Of a stretch of 64,000 nucleotides of DNA, positions 23,759 to 34,293 are shown piece after piece. Both the position numbers and the translations under genes were made by a program. The notes beneath the pieces are model-generated. The model was not told the origin of the DNA and did not search any database. It was given only the letters and a program-made list of their open reading frames with translations. Position 1 is the stretch's first letter; the number at the start of each line of letters is the position of its first letter. Source of the DNA: Moniliella sp. 'wahieum' (Eukaryota > Basidiomycota > Moniliellomycetes > Moniliellales > Moniliellaceae); assembly GCA_003971905.1 (NCBI GenBank), contig RSEE01000032.1:434001-498000 (forward strand), read 5' to 3'.

Positions 23759-26700
23759 GGGGTATGCAAAGCAGGAAGTTGGGGGAAGAGCGACAGCCAC
23801 GGGTAGACGATTGTTGCAGGAAGGAAGAGAACCCAGTCCTCGAGGACAGGGAGAGCTTTGGAGAAGGGGGGGAGCAAACCTGGGAAGAGTAAAGCACCGG
23901 CTCAGTTTTCTGCCCCCTGAATATAGATCTCAGTGCACAGCCGCGTGTGTAATAGGCGAGGTACGCGGACGAGTAGAGGCTGGAATGGTGGCACGATGGC
24001 GACAGAAGTGGATCCACACGGGTATGGGATAATAGAGCGGACAAGAGGCTAAAAAGGGGGGCAGAGAGGCAATAATCACGGAGCAACCCACCACTTGGGC
24101 TAAGCGCTAACAGAAGATGGGCCAGTATACCCAGTCCTCAGCGAATGCAAGCCGAAAGGTGCGATCTGACTGGGGAGTACCTTAAGATCTCAGATCTCAG
24201 ATCTCTGGGCTTGCGTGCTTACACTTCAAGCTCGAACAAACTGGAACCTTCTTGGAAACGAGATTCGGTCACGGGCAATCCCTTCTGGTGACAGTGGGGG
24301 GGCAATGCAAGGAAACCTTTGGCTCAGATGCTGCGACTTTGACAGTTGCAACCCCAGAGCTGTTGGGGGGTTGGGATCTAGAAAAGATAGAGGACAGAGG
24401 GAGGATACGGCTCGAGAATGGTGGATGATCGATGAGGAGTTACTAGTTCAGTTTGAACGCTCAGTGTTCCAACTAGTTTCTTGGTAACGTTTTAACTTTG
24501 GGCGGTGGAGATGTGGGATGTGGGTGTGGGATGTGTGCGGTGCAGAACGGATAGCACCAGTGTGGCACCTGCTAGCAAGACCGGCCGGCACGTGGTTTGT
24601 GAGGTAAGGCCTGAGGGGCAAGTGTTTTGGAGCTAGCCAAATGGGCACCGGTGAGGGGGGACGAGGCCCGGGGAGGGGCGAGATGTGAGGCTGAGGGCCC
24701 GACGAGAGGAAGCAGGGAGGTGGGAGTGGTGGGGCGGAAGAAAAGTGTGCTGGCTACAATCGGCGCCCACCCGGGGGCTCGGAGGAAAGGCAGGCGAGAA
24801 AGAGGCACGCTGGTTACTACTAGGTACTAGAAGGCGACATGCAAGCCACAGCCCGTCGCCTGTCGGCTGCTACTGCAACGTGCTGCAGTATAGGCTGCTG
24901 TGGCTGCATATAGCAGCACGATAGGAACCAGTGCCTAGGGCCTAGTGACTAGTGACTAGTGGCTAGGACTGGTGTGGTGCTGCGATGTTATGCTACGTGC
25001 TGCGTCCTGTCATGCAAGCCTCCTCTGTTCCGACCCGCTGCTGCGGTGGCAGGGACGGCGCAGGGACAGTCTGGGACAGTCGGAGAGCTGATGCTGATGC
25101 AAGCTCGACAGGCAGCACCGTAGCTGCTGCTCACGCATGCCACATGCCACTCGCATGTTCCTGTCTGTATAAGCGCTAATCGGGTCGCTTAGGTTTTAGG
25201 GGCGCTGCAGTGGCGCTGCAAGTACGCGTTAACCGCCGTCCAACGCTCAAATTAATCCCACCAGCCCGCCCACCTTTTGTTTGGACCGGGCGTGATGCAT
25301 GATCATCGATCAACGTACTTAGCCTGATTATATAATTCTCGAGTTCCCTGGAGCGGAGTATGTACAAGAAGTTCGTAGCGAAGGCTCAGCGCTCAGGCTC
25401 AGGCGTGAAGTGCTGAGGCGCGCTGGCCCGGACCTGCTCAGGCTGCCTGCTGGACTCTGCCTGCCTGCCTGCCTTTTTCTTGCCAGGCCGCCCACCCCGA
25501 CCCACCCTGCCCACCGGCCACCGGCCACCCTCACTCAGTACTCATTCGTGCCTGACTAGCTGACTAGTAACTAGTAACTAGTGCCTGGTAGTACCTGGCC
25601 CATGGGGCATGTGTCACTTCGGATTCAGAAGGGTCTAGTTCTGAGAGTATCGTATGGACATCCGATTGTCGAGATCATGGATTGCTTAGTCGAGCGCTGA
25701 TCACGATCTGCTCCGGCGATCTTCCGTCCCCTTCCGTCCCGCGTCCAACGCCCAGATCCAAGATAATCGATATCGATAATCAGAACCACGCATCATGCAT
25801 CCCGTGTCACATATCTCAGACGCAGATGGAATATGGAGCACAGTAGCCGCGGGTAGCCAGTAGCCCCAGGTACCCCTGGCACACCCTGAGCCTGACGCGT
25901 GAGACGGCTCAGAGTGCTGAGGCTGAGCCGCTCAGGCTGAGCGAGCATGCTGAAGCTGACATGTGACATGCATGTGACAGATCTGGGCATCATGCATCAT
26001 GCATCATGTGCATCATGCGTCAAACGCCACGCGCCACGCCAATCTCCATGCGACACCATGAGCAAGTGTCGCGAGGCGTGACGGGACTTAAGCTCTAAGA
26101 TCCAACATGTGTATTGGACGCGATGCAGCTGTGCTGATGCACTGATGCATGAGAGCAGCACGCAGCACACAGCTGTGACGCACGGACGCAGCCCAAACAA
26201 GGTCTTAACAACTAAGATCGGGCATAACGTCCACAACGGTGATCTGGTGATGATGATGCTTGCAAGTCCCGCCCGGATTGAAGAGTGACTAGGCTAGTGA
26301 TTCCCATTGGATGGACAGCGATTATGCAGTGATCAAATGTTAATTCACAATTCCACGCTCCACCGTCGGAGGACCGTTACGCGTACGCAACACGTTTTAA
26401 AAACGCTTAACGCTAACGTTTAGCGTTTAACGTTTAAGGTTTAACGTTTAACCCGTAGCGCTTAACGTTAAGTTTAACGCTTACCGCTTACCGCTTACCA
26501 CTGAGCCACAGCGTAACTTAACCACAGCGTAACGCGTAACCGCGGGATAACCGGTCACGCGGTAACGGGCTAACCAGCAGGCGTAACGAGTAACGCGTGA
26601 AATGCAACAAGAGGGTGTAACCGGGTAAACGCCTGTTAATTTATAGCACGTGAAGCTTGAAGACACGGTAGCGCACAAATGCAGCTTGAGCAACTCTGTT

Positions 26701-29213
26701 TGGGTTGTATCTCCCCTCTGCTAGAGTGCGGCTTGGGGAGCGCTCGGGGATCCTATGGGATCAGCTGTAAAGCAGCCTGTAGACGAGGCGTAAAGCTTGA
26801 AGGCAAAGTGGTGAGTCATATGTCACAAGTCTTCAAGCAAGGAGACAGGAGAGACAGAAGGAGTTATTGGAGCGAGAAAAGGGGGTGCACGGCCAGCCAT
26901 CGGAACTCTTCCGGCTGGCTAGGCGAGCGTTACCGGTTACCGTTGATGAGCCCCAGCATTGAGGATTGAATATGGAGGACCGTGCAGGGAGACCCTAGTA
27001 CTTCCGTCAAAAAGCTTTCTCGAGAGAGCTAAAAGGTCTTTTTCTTGGCTCTGTCCGAGAGTAAGCCTATTTCAGCTAGCGCTATAGGCAACCCTCGGCT
27101 AATATGCCTGTGTATCAGGCGTATGGTGTCGTCGCAACAACGTCGAATGGTCACATGTCACAGCGAGCGTGTGGGTTGGTGGATGCTTTGGTTCCCACAT
27201 CATCACCAGAATCACCGGCACACCATGATCGCATGTAATCTCGATAGTCACGCCTGTGACAGATACCATTCTTTTACCAATTAATACGCGTTTCAGCTGT
27301 AAAAAAGCTTCTAACTCCATGATGTATGTGATAACGACTTATTAGCTTTTGAAGCTTGTCGAAGCCAGGGATCGTAATGGCGAGGGAGAGACGAGACTCT
27401 CCCCAACTTGGGCGGCCACCTCATCTGCGTGCAAACGTTGCAAGGCTGAGGCCCTGTGGTGACGCGGTGACGGCGCAGCGTGTGCGCATCGGCAAAGGGG
27501 ACCAGGAGATGCGAGCAAAAACCGTATCGAGTATCCTTGATCGTTTTACCCGATTACACCGCTTTCAAAGGTATATATATATATAGGCAAAGACTGAGGC
27601 GGAGACCTATAAGCTATAAGCGCTAAGCGAAGGGAAAAACACCCTCCTTGTGAGCCCGATGTAACCGGGGCCGGGAGTCAAACCGAATGGCCATTGATTC
27701 ATAAGCGTAAGGGTATAAAGAAGTGGGAGATGAAATGAAGAAAGGAGGGTGGAACCGTAATTGGAAGGATAAACCCAGCAGCATCGATAAGGGCGGCAAA
27801 ACGGGATCATCCATGATCGTGTTCGATAGGAAACAGGACGGTCGAGATAAGGACCACATACAGCAAAACCCTTTTATAGACAGAGAAAGATGCTTTATAC
27901 GTTGTATAGATCAAGATTAATTAGAAGGTAGGTGGGAGGAGCTTCGCATGTTACAACAGCGATGCAAAAACGACAAAAAAGCCAGTGCAGTAACGTGTTT
28001 ATATCTGTCACATGTCACGCGTCACGAGGTACACTTGAGGCCTGGTTCCTTCCGTATATATAAGCAGGCCTGCCTAAAAAGGCTTGCTAGCTGGTATGGT
28101 CCTTATCGACCATCCTTTGATGCTGGATAAGACCCGCACACGCCAGCGAGGCGGAGGAAGGGGAGATTCAAGCCTCAGTACGAAGAGCGTTGCATCACAA
28201 TGTGGAACGAGCTTTGGTAGGTGAAAAAATAATATGCGAGTCTGACGGACGCGATGGTTCGTTGAACACCGTACTAGCTGTGTACATTCATATTCAACTA
28301 CGCTTGTTGAACACGTTGAACCCCGCTATACTGCTTGTACTGTTGAATAAAGCGCACTTGCTCCAAACCTTGCGATTGTTTGAGCCAAGATACAAACTGC
28401 CTCAAACTTATTTGAAACTCGTTCGGGGTATGCCTCTCAGACCAAACCTAGCACCACTTATTGTTTCCGTTTTCCCCTTTTTCTATCATTGCGTTTCTAC
28501 TAGAGAGATACAGTCTAGACCCCTTTTGTTACACGCTTTGGTCCTATATAAGGGCAAAGCCAATCCACGTTTCTTTGGGACCCACCGGTCCCGCGCAGTG
28601 AGAAGTGCCTGCCGTGTGGTATAGCTTTCCCCTTCACCAACTCTCTCGATCACCCTCGACATCTCAACACGTACTATGTCTGGCTGACAGCTGACAAAAA
28701 GGTGTCTCCCTCAAGCTTACAGACCAATAAGTTCCGAATCTTTCAGATCTGCACCTTTTGTGCCGTTCCTCTACTTGATATCGTATAGCAAGCGCAAGGG
28801 TGAACCGTGGACCAATCATCGTTGGAGCTGATGTTGGCCACCACTGGCAGTAGTGCCTACATATTAGAACCTTAAGTTCGGGGTACTCCACGGTGGGGAA
28901 AATTCGCGAGAATAACGGGGGGGTTTCAGGTCTTCAGTGCACGCGTACTTCATGCCAATGCCGTTTGAGCCATCCTTCCTGGAGTATCGTTTTTTCCTTA
29001 CCACCCGGACCCGCTTTTCGACACCCACAGTCTAATGGGGAGGGGAGGGGGTATAGAACATACGATGATATATACCACGCTGTGCACACCAGCAATAAAA
29101 ACCAGGGAGGGAGGTGTGCAACAGTGTCTTCGCTCGCGCAATCACAGACGAATGGGAAATAGCCACGATGGAAAATGGTGGTGTCCGTGCGTGTGTTAAT
29201 ACTTTCTCTTGTG
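23759..29213. other. 5.4 kb gene desert made of short repeats
   Basis: No supported gene. Contains arrays of AGATCT (24182-24205), ACTAGT (24942-24967 and 25553-25584), CACCGGC (25510-25528), ATCGAT (25761-25781), ACATGT and ATGCAT (25958-26040), a 200-bp TTAACG/CGTAAC tract (26392-26599) and a TA run near 27572-27586. A TTG-initiated frame at 28190-28624 has no domain signal. I see no transposon remnants by eye. Confidence 0.6.
26392..26600. repeat. TTAACG/CGTAAC degenerate array
   Basis: About 200 bp composed of variants of GTTTAACG, CGCTTAACG, CGCTTACC and CGTAAC. It starts with AACGCTTAACGCTAACG-like repeats, passes through three CGCTTAC units (about 26478-26498) and ends with CGTAACGCGTAACCGCG-type words. 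The unit is not telomeric TTAGGG. Orientation changes along the tract because the words are nearly self-complementary. Confidence 0.8.
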
Positions 29214-31222
29214 TTATCGGAGCACGTTCTTGTTGCGAGGGTAGTCTTTCCCAGGCACCAAGGCAAAATAGTCGTGTTCCAACGCTTCGCGAGCAGAGAT
29301 GCGCTTGCTGGGGTCGGGCTCAAGAAGACAAGTAACTAGTTCCGCGAAGCAACGGTCGTGGGCCGCATACCTAATCTCCATAGCGTTGGGGCGAAAATTG
29401 GCCAGTGGCTTCTTCGGGATGGCGTCGGAGGTACGGACTGACCCATCATGGCGAAACAGTTGGCGGCGCTTCCTGCGGGACAAACGGTCCAAGATACTGG
29501 TAGGCATGACCCCCAGCGCGCTTTCCAGTTCTGCTAAAATGGGCGTGTCGCTGGCTTCAAACAAGTAGGTTGTGGTCTTGTGCTGATTATACGCATCCAG
29601 CGTCGGGAAGAAGTCCTGCTCGGCAGGACCAAAGGGGAGCTTACCCTTCACCAGCTGCAGCATCAAACATCCTGATGCCCACATGTCGAGGGAAGTAAAC
29701 CAGGGTTCTGTGTGAAGCAACGCCTCCGGCGGCCGGCACGCCTTAGGAAGGGCACTAGGACTGTTCCTGGGGGGCGAGCACGAACCTGGGACACGCCAAT
29801 TACATGAATGACGGTAGAGAAGAGGAAAGGAACAAGCTCACAATGCGCATCGGGAATGAGGCCAGCAGTGGTGCTGTCAAACATGATGCGGTCGGCGGTG
29901 AGATTGCCATGAACAAGGCCTCGGTCATGAATCGACGAGAAAGACAAAGACTTGCTTCATGATGGACTGAACATGTTCCATCGGGAACGCACGGCCTTTC
30001 AAACCATCCTTGATGAATTGGCCCACCGGGCAAGCTTTGCTATCAAACACGGTGCAGAGTTGCTTGCGGTTGTATAGAAACACCTCCCGCACCCGAGCCC
30101 AGCCGATCACATCCAGCTTCAAGGCGCCAAGACTACGCAGAGCCGGGCCTGTCGGAAGGCTTCATCACGCATGGCCTTGTCTGTGCCACTCACCTTGATC
30201 ACCACCTCTTGGTTGGTGGTCATGTCAACGCCCTGGAATGCATCCCCGTACTTACACTGGCCACGGCGGCCCATGATGCGGTAGCGATGCGCTAAAATAA
30301 AAGAACAATCCCAATGGTACGTATACTTGAGGGCAGGACCGAGGACTTGCGTTCCGCCAACGCGGGAGAGATACTGCATCTCTAAGGGGTCGTCATTCTC
30401 TTCTTCGTCTGATGAGGGAGACTGACCACGGCAAAATGACGGTTAGTGGTACTACACGTCGCGGTTACGCAGGTACATACGCACGCTTGGTTCAGCATGA
30501 TGGGTATCGAGGCTGTCAAGATTTCCTCGCATGTTGCAGGGTGCTGGAGGGGTATCAAGGTTGTGCTGTGGCTGGGAAGAGGGGTTTACCGCGGCGGAGG
30601 CAAGGGGAGGGAATTGGAAAGAAGGAGCAGGGTTGACACTCTTGATGGTTGGACGATCAGATTCGAGGGAGCGGCGCATAGTAGCATGTGAAGGGCCATT
30701 GACTCTTCTGTCGTCTTCCATATGGACGCGATTGGTGCCAGCGATGGAGGGAAGAGGGTGAGAAATGAAACGAGGATGCATCACTTGGTGCTTGTCAGGG
30801 ACTGGGTCCCTATCACCCGTATCATCCGCCTTGCGCTTGCAATGCTCTTGTGCAGGCGTGGGACAAATGGTTGCAACAGTGGCGGCCGCGGAATCCGGCG
30901 GCAAGTCCGATCTCTGATGATGGATCGGTGATGGCCGACAGATGGAGCGGCGACGGCGGGGAGGATTGTGGACCGACCATGGGAGAGCGTAGGGATGGAT
31001 CTGCTTAGTAGCAGAAAAGTGGCGAGCGATGGGTGCGGGCACAGCACCTGAAAAAGGACGGGGATTCTGACGACGGCGTATGAGACCATCATTTGTAGCA
31101 AAACTGCTGCGCTGGTGCGGCAGGGCCACCTTGACGCGCCGGCTAAGCTGGGCGATGCTGGGAGGTGAGGCCGGGGTGCGTCGGAATCGGGTCGAGCTGG
31201 AGAAACTGGGCAGTGACACCAT
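29214..31222 (-). CDS. CK2alpha-like protein kinase fold, predicted pseudokinase
   Basis: ATG 31222 opens a basic, Pro/Arg/Ser-rich N-terminal extension of about 250 residues. Intron 30422-30480 leads to SPSSDEEENDDPLEMQYLSR and then a kinase N-lobe: YRIMGRRGQCKYGDAFQGVD and EVVIKV, very like the CK2 glycine loop and lysine strand. Further segments are ALKLDVIGWARV, FPMEHVQSIMKQV, then SIHDRGLVHGNLTADRIMFD. Here the catalytic HRD is HGN, so the Asp is missing. After intron 29786-29841 no DFG or DWG is visible before CRPPEALL and SLDMWASGC, which match the CK2 C-lobe. The end, SKRISAREALEHDYFALVPG, is typical. Frame breaks near 30143 (missing G) and near 29945 are homopolymer-type. Likely a non-catalytic scaffold or a very divergent kinase. 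Confidence 0.75.
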
Positions 31223-32051
31223 AGTCGTTGCTGTCGTTGGGGGTGTAGCGGACGTGGTATCAGTCTGCCTGCGCCAAAGGAGGTGGAAAAAGGGATGGAA
31301 GGCTGGGGGGGGGGGGGGGGGGGCACGCCCCGGGAAGCGTTGAGTGAGATTGTTTAAATGAGAGTCGCTTGTTAGTGGCTCGTGCTCAGAATGGTAACGC
31401 AGTTAATTCTGGTGGTAGCCGTCACCCGCGTCACCGGCCCTGACGGGTGACCGACGGGGCCGGGACAGGGCGGGGAAGCCGTTCGAGGGCACTCCGCGTT
31501 TCACGGCCAGCATAATCGATAATCCCACATTATTCGCCTTTATGTCGCGAAACAATCATTTGTTAACCTCTGTGGACAGTGAACATGGGCGCACCACCGA
31601 CAACAGACGCCAAAAACGGATTGCTATCATGAAAACAGGTGATGTGACGGTAATGTATACGGAATGAATGAACACAACATTGGGTGGGAGAGGGGAGAGA
31701 CTGAGAGATGTGATGGTGAAAAAGCATGATAGGGATCGAGAGAGAAAAGAAGAACGTGTTGTAAACTGCTTTTACACTTGTGTAGAATGATAGATGATGA
31801 ATGGTGGTAAAACCGTGCGAGCCGTTACAGCGGCGGAGTAATGGCCGCAGCCGCAAGCGAGAAGTGATGGAGTAAGGGGAATGTGGAAAGACAAAACAGT
31901 CAAATCATACGATGGGGATACCCTATGACTTGAAAAGGGGGCTGCCCGAAATGCACATCGAATATACACTAGTATACACTCTGTGCCTCTCGAAAAGTCT
32001 CTTCTTCGGCCTGCGGCGTGCCAAAGTTGAGACGTTCTCAGTGTCCGCTCA
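31223..32051. other. Intergenic region with G19 run
   Basis: Upstream of the kinase-like gene. Holds a 19-base G run at 31305-31323 about 85 bp before its ATG, and a GC-rich stretch with repeats of GTCACCGG/GACGGG (about 31420-31465). No gene called. Confidence 0.5.
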
Positions 32052-32470
32052 TTAGGTGCGAATGAGGATAAGAAAGCGGTTAAGGGCGTTCCGGTTGATA
32101 GCAGAGTACGATTCCTCGTCATCGGGGCTAGTCACTTTGGTAACACCTTCTGCTCCCTGCAGTGCCTTGTGCACCGCATCTGTCGAAGGCACCCAGACGC
32201 GAGCCACCTCCCCTGTTCCGACTGCAATGTGAATGTGCGTCATTGGTAGAAAAGAAGATCTTCAAACAGAAGAGGAAACAGAATGTCAGTACTTCTCGTC
32301 TTACAAAAAGACGTCGGGCAATACGCTTCATTGAGAGAGAGGAATCTGCTAAAAAGCCCTGTAGCATGTTGCGAACAGGAGAGTACCGTAGCAGCCGCTC
32401 TCCATTGACCAAAACATCGTCCTTCTTTTTCTCTCCAGCCGCCACAATTCCGGCCTCTCTTCTTTCGCGA
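32052..32470 (-). CDS. Small unrecognised protein gene
   Basis: Function unknown. Reverse-strand frame GIVAAGEKKKDDVLVNGERL and LLRYSPVRNMLQGF, continuing LADSSLSMKRIARRLF, reaches a plausible donor GTAAGA; an acceptor GAAG follows about 50 nt later. Beyond it the frame THIHIAVGTGEVARVWVPST continues to SAINRNALNRFLILIRT and a stop at 32052. The phase across this intron does not join cleanly, which may be a base error. The start is not resolved; a first exon may lie upstream of 32470. The balanced composition with alternating hydrophobic and charged residues looks coding, but no family comes to mind. A short 3' frame starting at ATG 32243 alone is an alternative. Confidence 0.35.
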
Positions 32471-33789
32471 GAAATGGGTTGGCGGCACTCACCAGAGCCA
32501 GCACGGGATGATGGTTGGATGAGGTGGAGCGCGGGAGTAAGTCAACACGGAAAGACGATGTGGTAGTGAAGGTGAGGGCACATTCGCAGCATAGACGAAA
32601 GCAGAGGGGGCAATTAAATACGTTTGCATCTACCCCATTATGTGGCGCTACCTGTGTGGGCGCAGTTGTGGGGCAGGGTGCCCACAGGAGCCTCATTAAA
32701 TTTGCACACAGCCGATGTGCCGCCCTGTCCTCCGACCCCTACTAGTTCCGCATCGGCTCCTAGTGATATACATGTTCTCGTCCCCATCGTTATTGTGTGG
32801 AGCATATTGGAACAGAGGACACCAGACCCCTGTCCCCACGCCGAAAGGAGAACCCTCGGTCCGGTTCGGTCCGGTCCGGGTATCGGCATCAGCGCATTTT
32901 CTCTTTTTTGCCCTGCTCACATAACCAACACATCTCCTAAAGGAACCGCTCGATCGAGAGAGACATTCGTATGGTGCAAGATACTCTCCTGTTGGGTTCA
33001 GCTATATATCTTACGAGAGCTCGATCATGATATGCATGATCGCATGATCGGGCCTACGACCCGGGCTGTGCCCCGTATGTGTGTGAGAGGCTGTTGTGGT
33101 TACAGTTCCTTTGATTGCGTGTGTCTGGGGCTTCGCCCCATCAGCCTGTTTCATGAGATAGCGGCGGGGCCCATATTCTCTTTTCCTCGTTCCATTGCAG
33201 CATCAGGAATAATCTGGGCAAGCCGTGGCTGTCGATGACCATTCGGGATGAGGCCTGAGGAGGTGACAGAGGAACATGTTTTGGCGCTGAGAAAACTGAG
33301 TTATAAATGGCGAAGACTGGTTTGTGAAGGGGTGACGCAGGTGGAGAGTTTGTTGCGTATCATCGAAGGTGGACGATAGGTACAGTATGACGCAGGGCTT
33401 TTCACAGTCTCTACATCTTGTTCGGTCACAGCTGATCAATAACTCTCTATCACCTATATATCATTGTCGCAAGATGAACGGTTAGGTTTAGACGTAGCGT
33501 TCCCTGTCCCAGCCTTAAGCTCTGTCAATGAAATGGACGCATCATTGTCGAGCGCCTCTCCTTGTTTCGCTCCTTCTCTTCTCTGTGCAAAGTAATACAC
33601 CTCATATCCGTTACATGGCCACATAGATATGAGTTGATTGTGAATGACTCTTTAACGTTATGGTTCTCTGTTCTCGCAGTTTTTTCGAGTATGCGCATTG
33701 GGCTGAAGGATTGAGAGAGTGAATGAGACTCAGATGGATGAGCAACTATTTCTGTATTTAGGAAGAGTAGCAGCTGGGCTCAGCATTAC
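32471..33789. other. Intergenic region upstream of tRNA-Cys
   Basis: The longest open frame (32624-33238, plus) starts with TTG and shows no domain. Contains a CATGAT/TGCATGATCG word cluster at about 33025-33052. No gene supported. Confidence 0.4.
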
Positions 33790-33883
33790 GGAGTAGTGAC
33801 GCAGCGGTTAGCGTGTGAGATTGCAATGTCCTTGAGGCGTGTGTATCATCTTGAAGTCGTTGGTTCAAGTCCGACCTACTCCT
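33790..33883 (+). tRNA. tRNA-Cys (GCA) with intron
   Basis: Acceptor GGAGTAG pairs perfectly with CTACTCC at the 3' end. D arm ACGC-AGCGGTTA-GCGT; anticodon stem TGAGA with TCTTG (two wobble pairs); loop TTGCAA with anticodon GCA; T arm GTTGG-TTCAAGT-CCGAC. About 21 nt are inserted one base 3' of the anticodon, the canonical intron site. A T5 terminator follows at 33886-33890. Confidence 0.88.
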
Positions 33884-34293
33884 GATTTTTAGATGTTTTT
33901 TGGATATGCCGGGTTCAGGGCGCCAGTTCTATGCTCTCGAAACTCTGAAAGGACCCGAGGATGGCGATGAATGGCCTGAGCCCTGAATCTCACAGAGATT
34001 CAACGCCAGAGTCGTCAGCACGCCTCCGCGCATGCTGATGAGCTGAGCGATGAACTTCATCTCGATGAGCCGCCGCTCAGGGTAAGATAATCACACACTT
34101 GGCAAATTGCACTTGAGCCTCTGACCTCAAATTTGAAATGGCAGGAGAATGATATGTCGCAGGTCGCATGAGAAGGCGGCAATCCCAAATTTTACGACTA
34201 TCGTTCCAACGGCCTCTTTTCCATCTCCATCTCATCACCAGGCGGGGACGACTGGCCCCAACGAGCATCGTCTTCTGCCTTCTTCTTCCGGAA
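33884..34293. other. Spacer between tRNA-Cys and GNL1-like gene
   Basis: About 400 bp with the Pol III terminator at its start. The last 150 bases may contain the promoter and leader of the GTPase gene. Nothing else recognised. Confidence 0.35.

Noticed and set aside
26392-26600. Interstitial telomere
   Set aside because: Units are TTTAACG and CGTAAC variants, not TTAGGG or a known fungal telomere repeat, and the tract is internal.
28190-28624. 145-codon plus-strand frame in the gene desert
   Set aside because: Starts with TTG, has mixed composition without any motif, and lies in repeat-rich DNA.
32624-33238. 205-codon plus-strand frame
   Set aside because: Starts with TTG and shows no conserved motif; Cys/Arg-rich composition looks like random translation.
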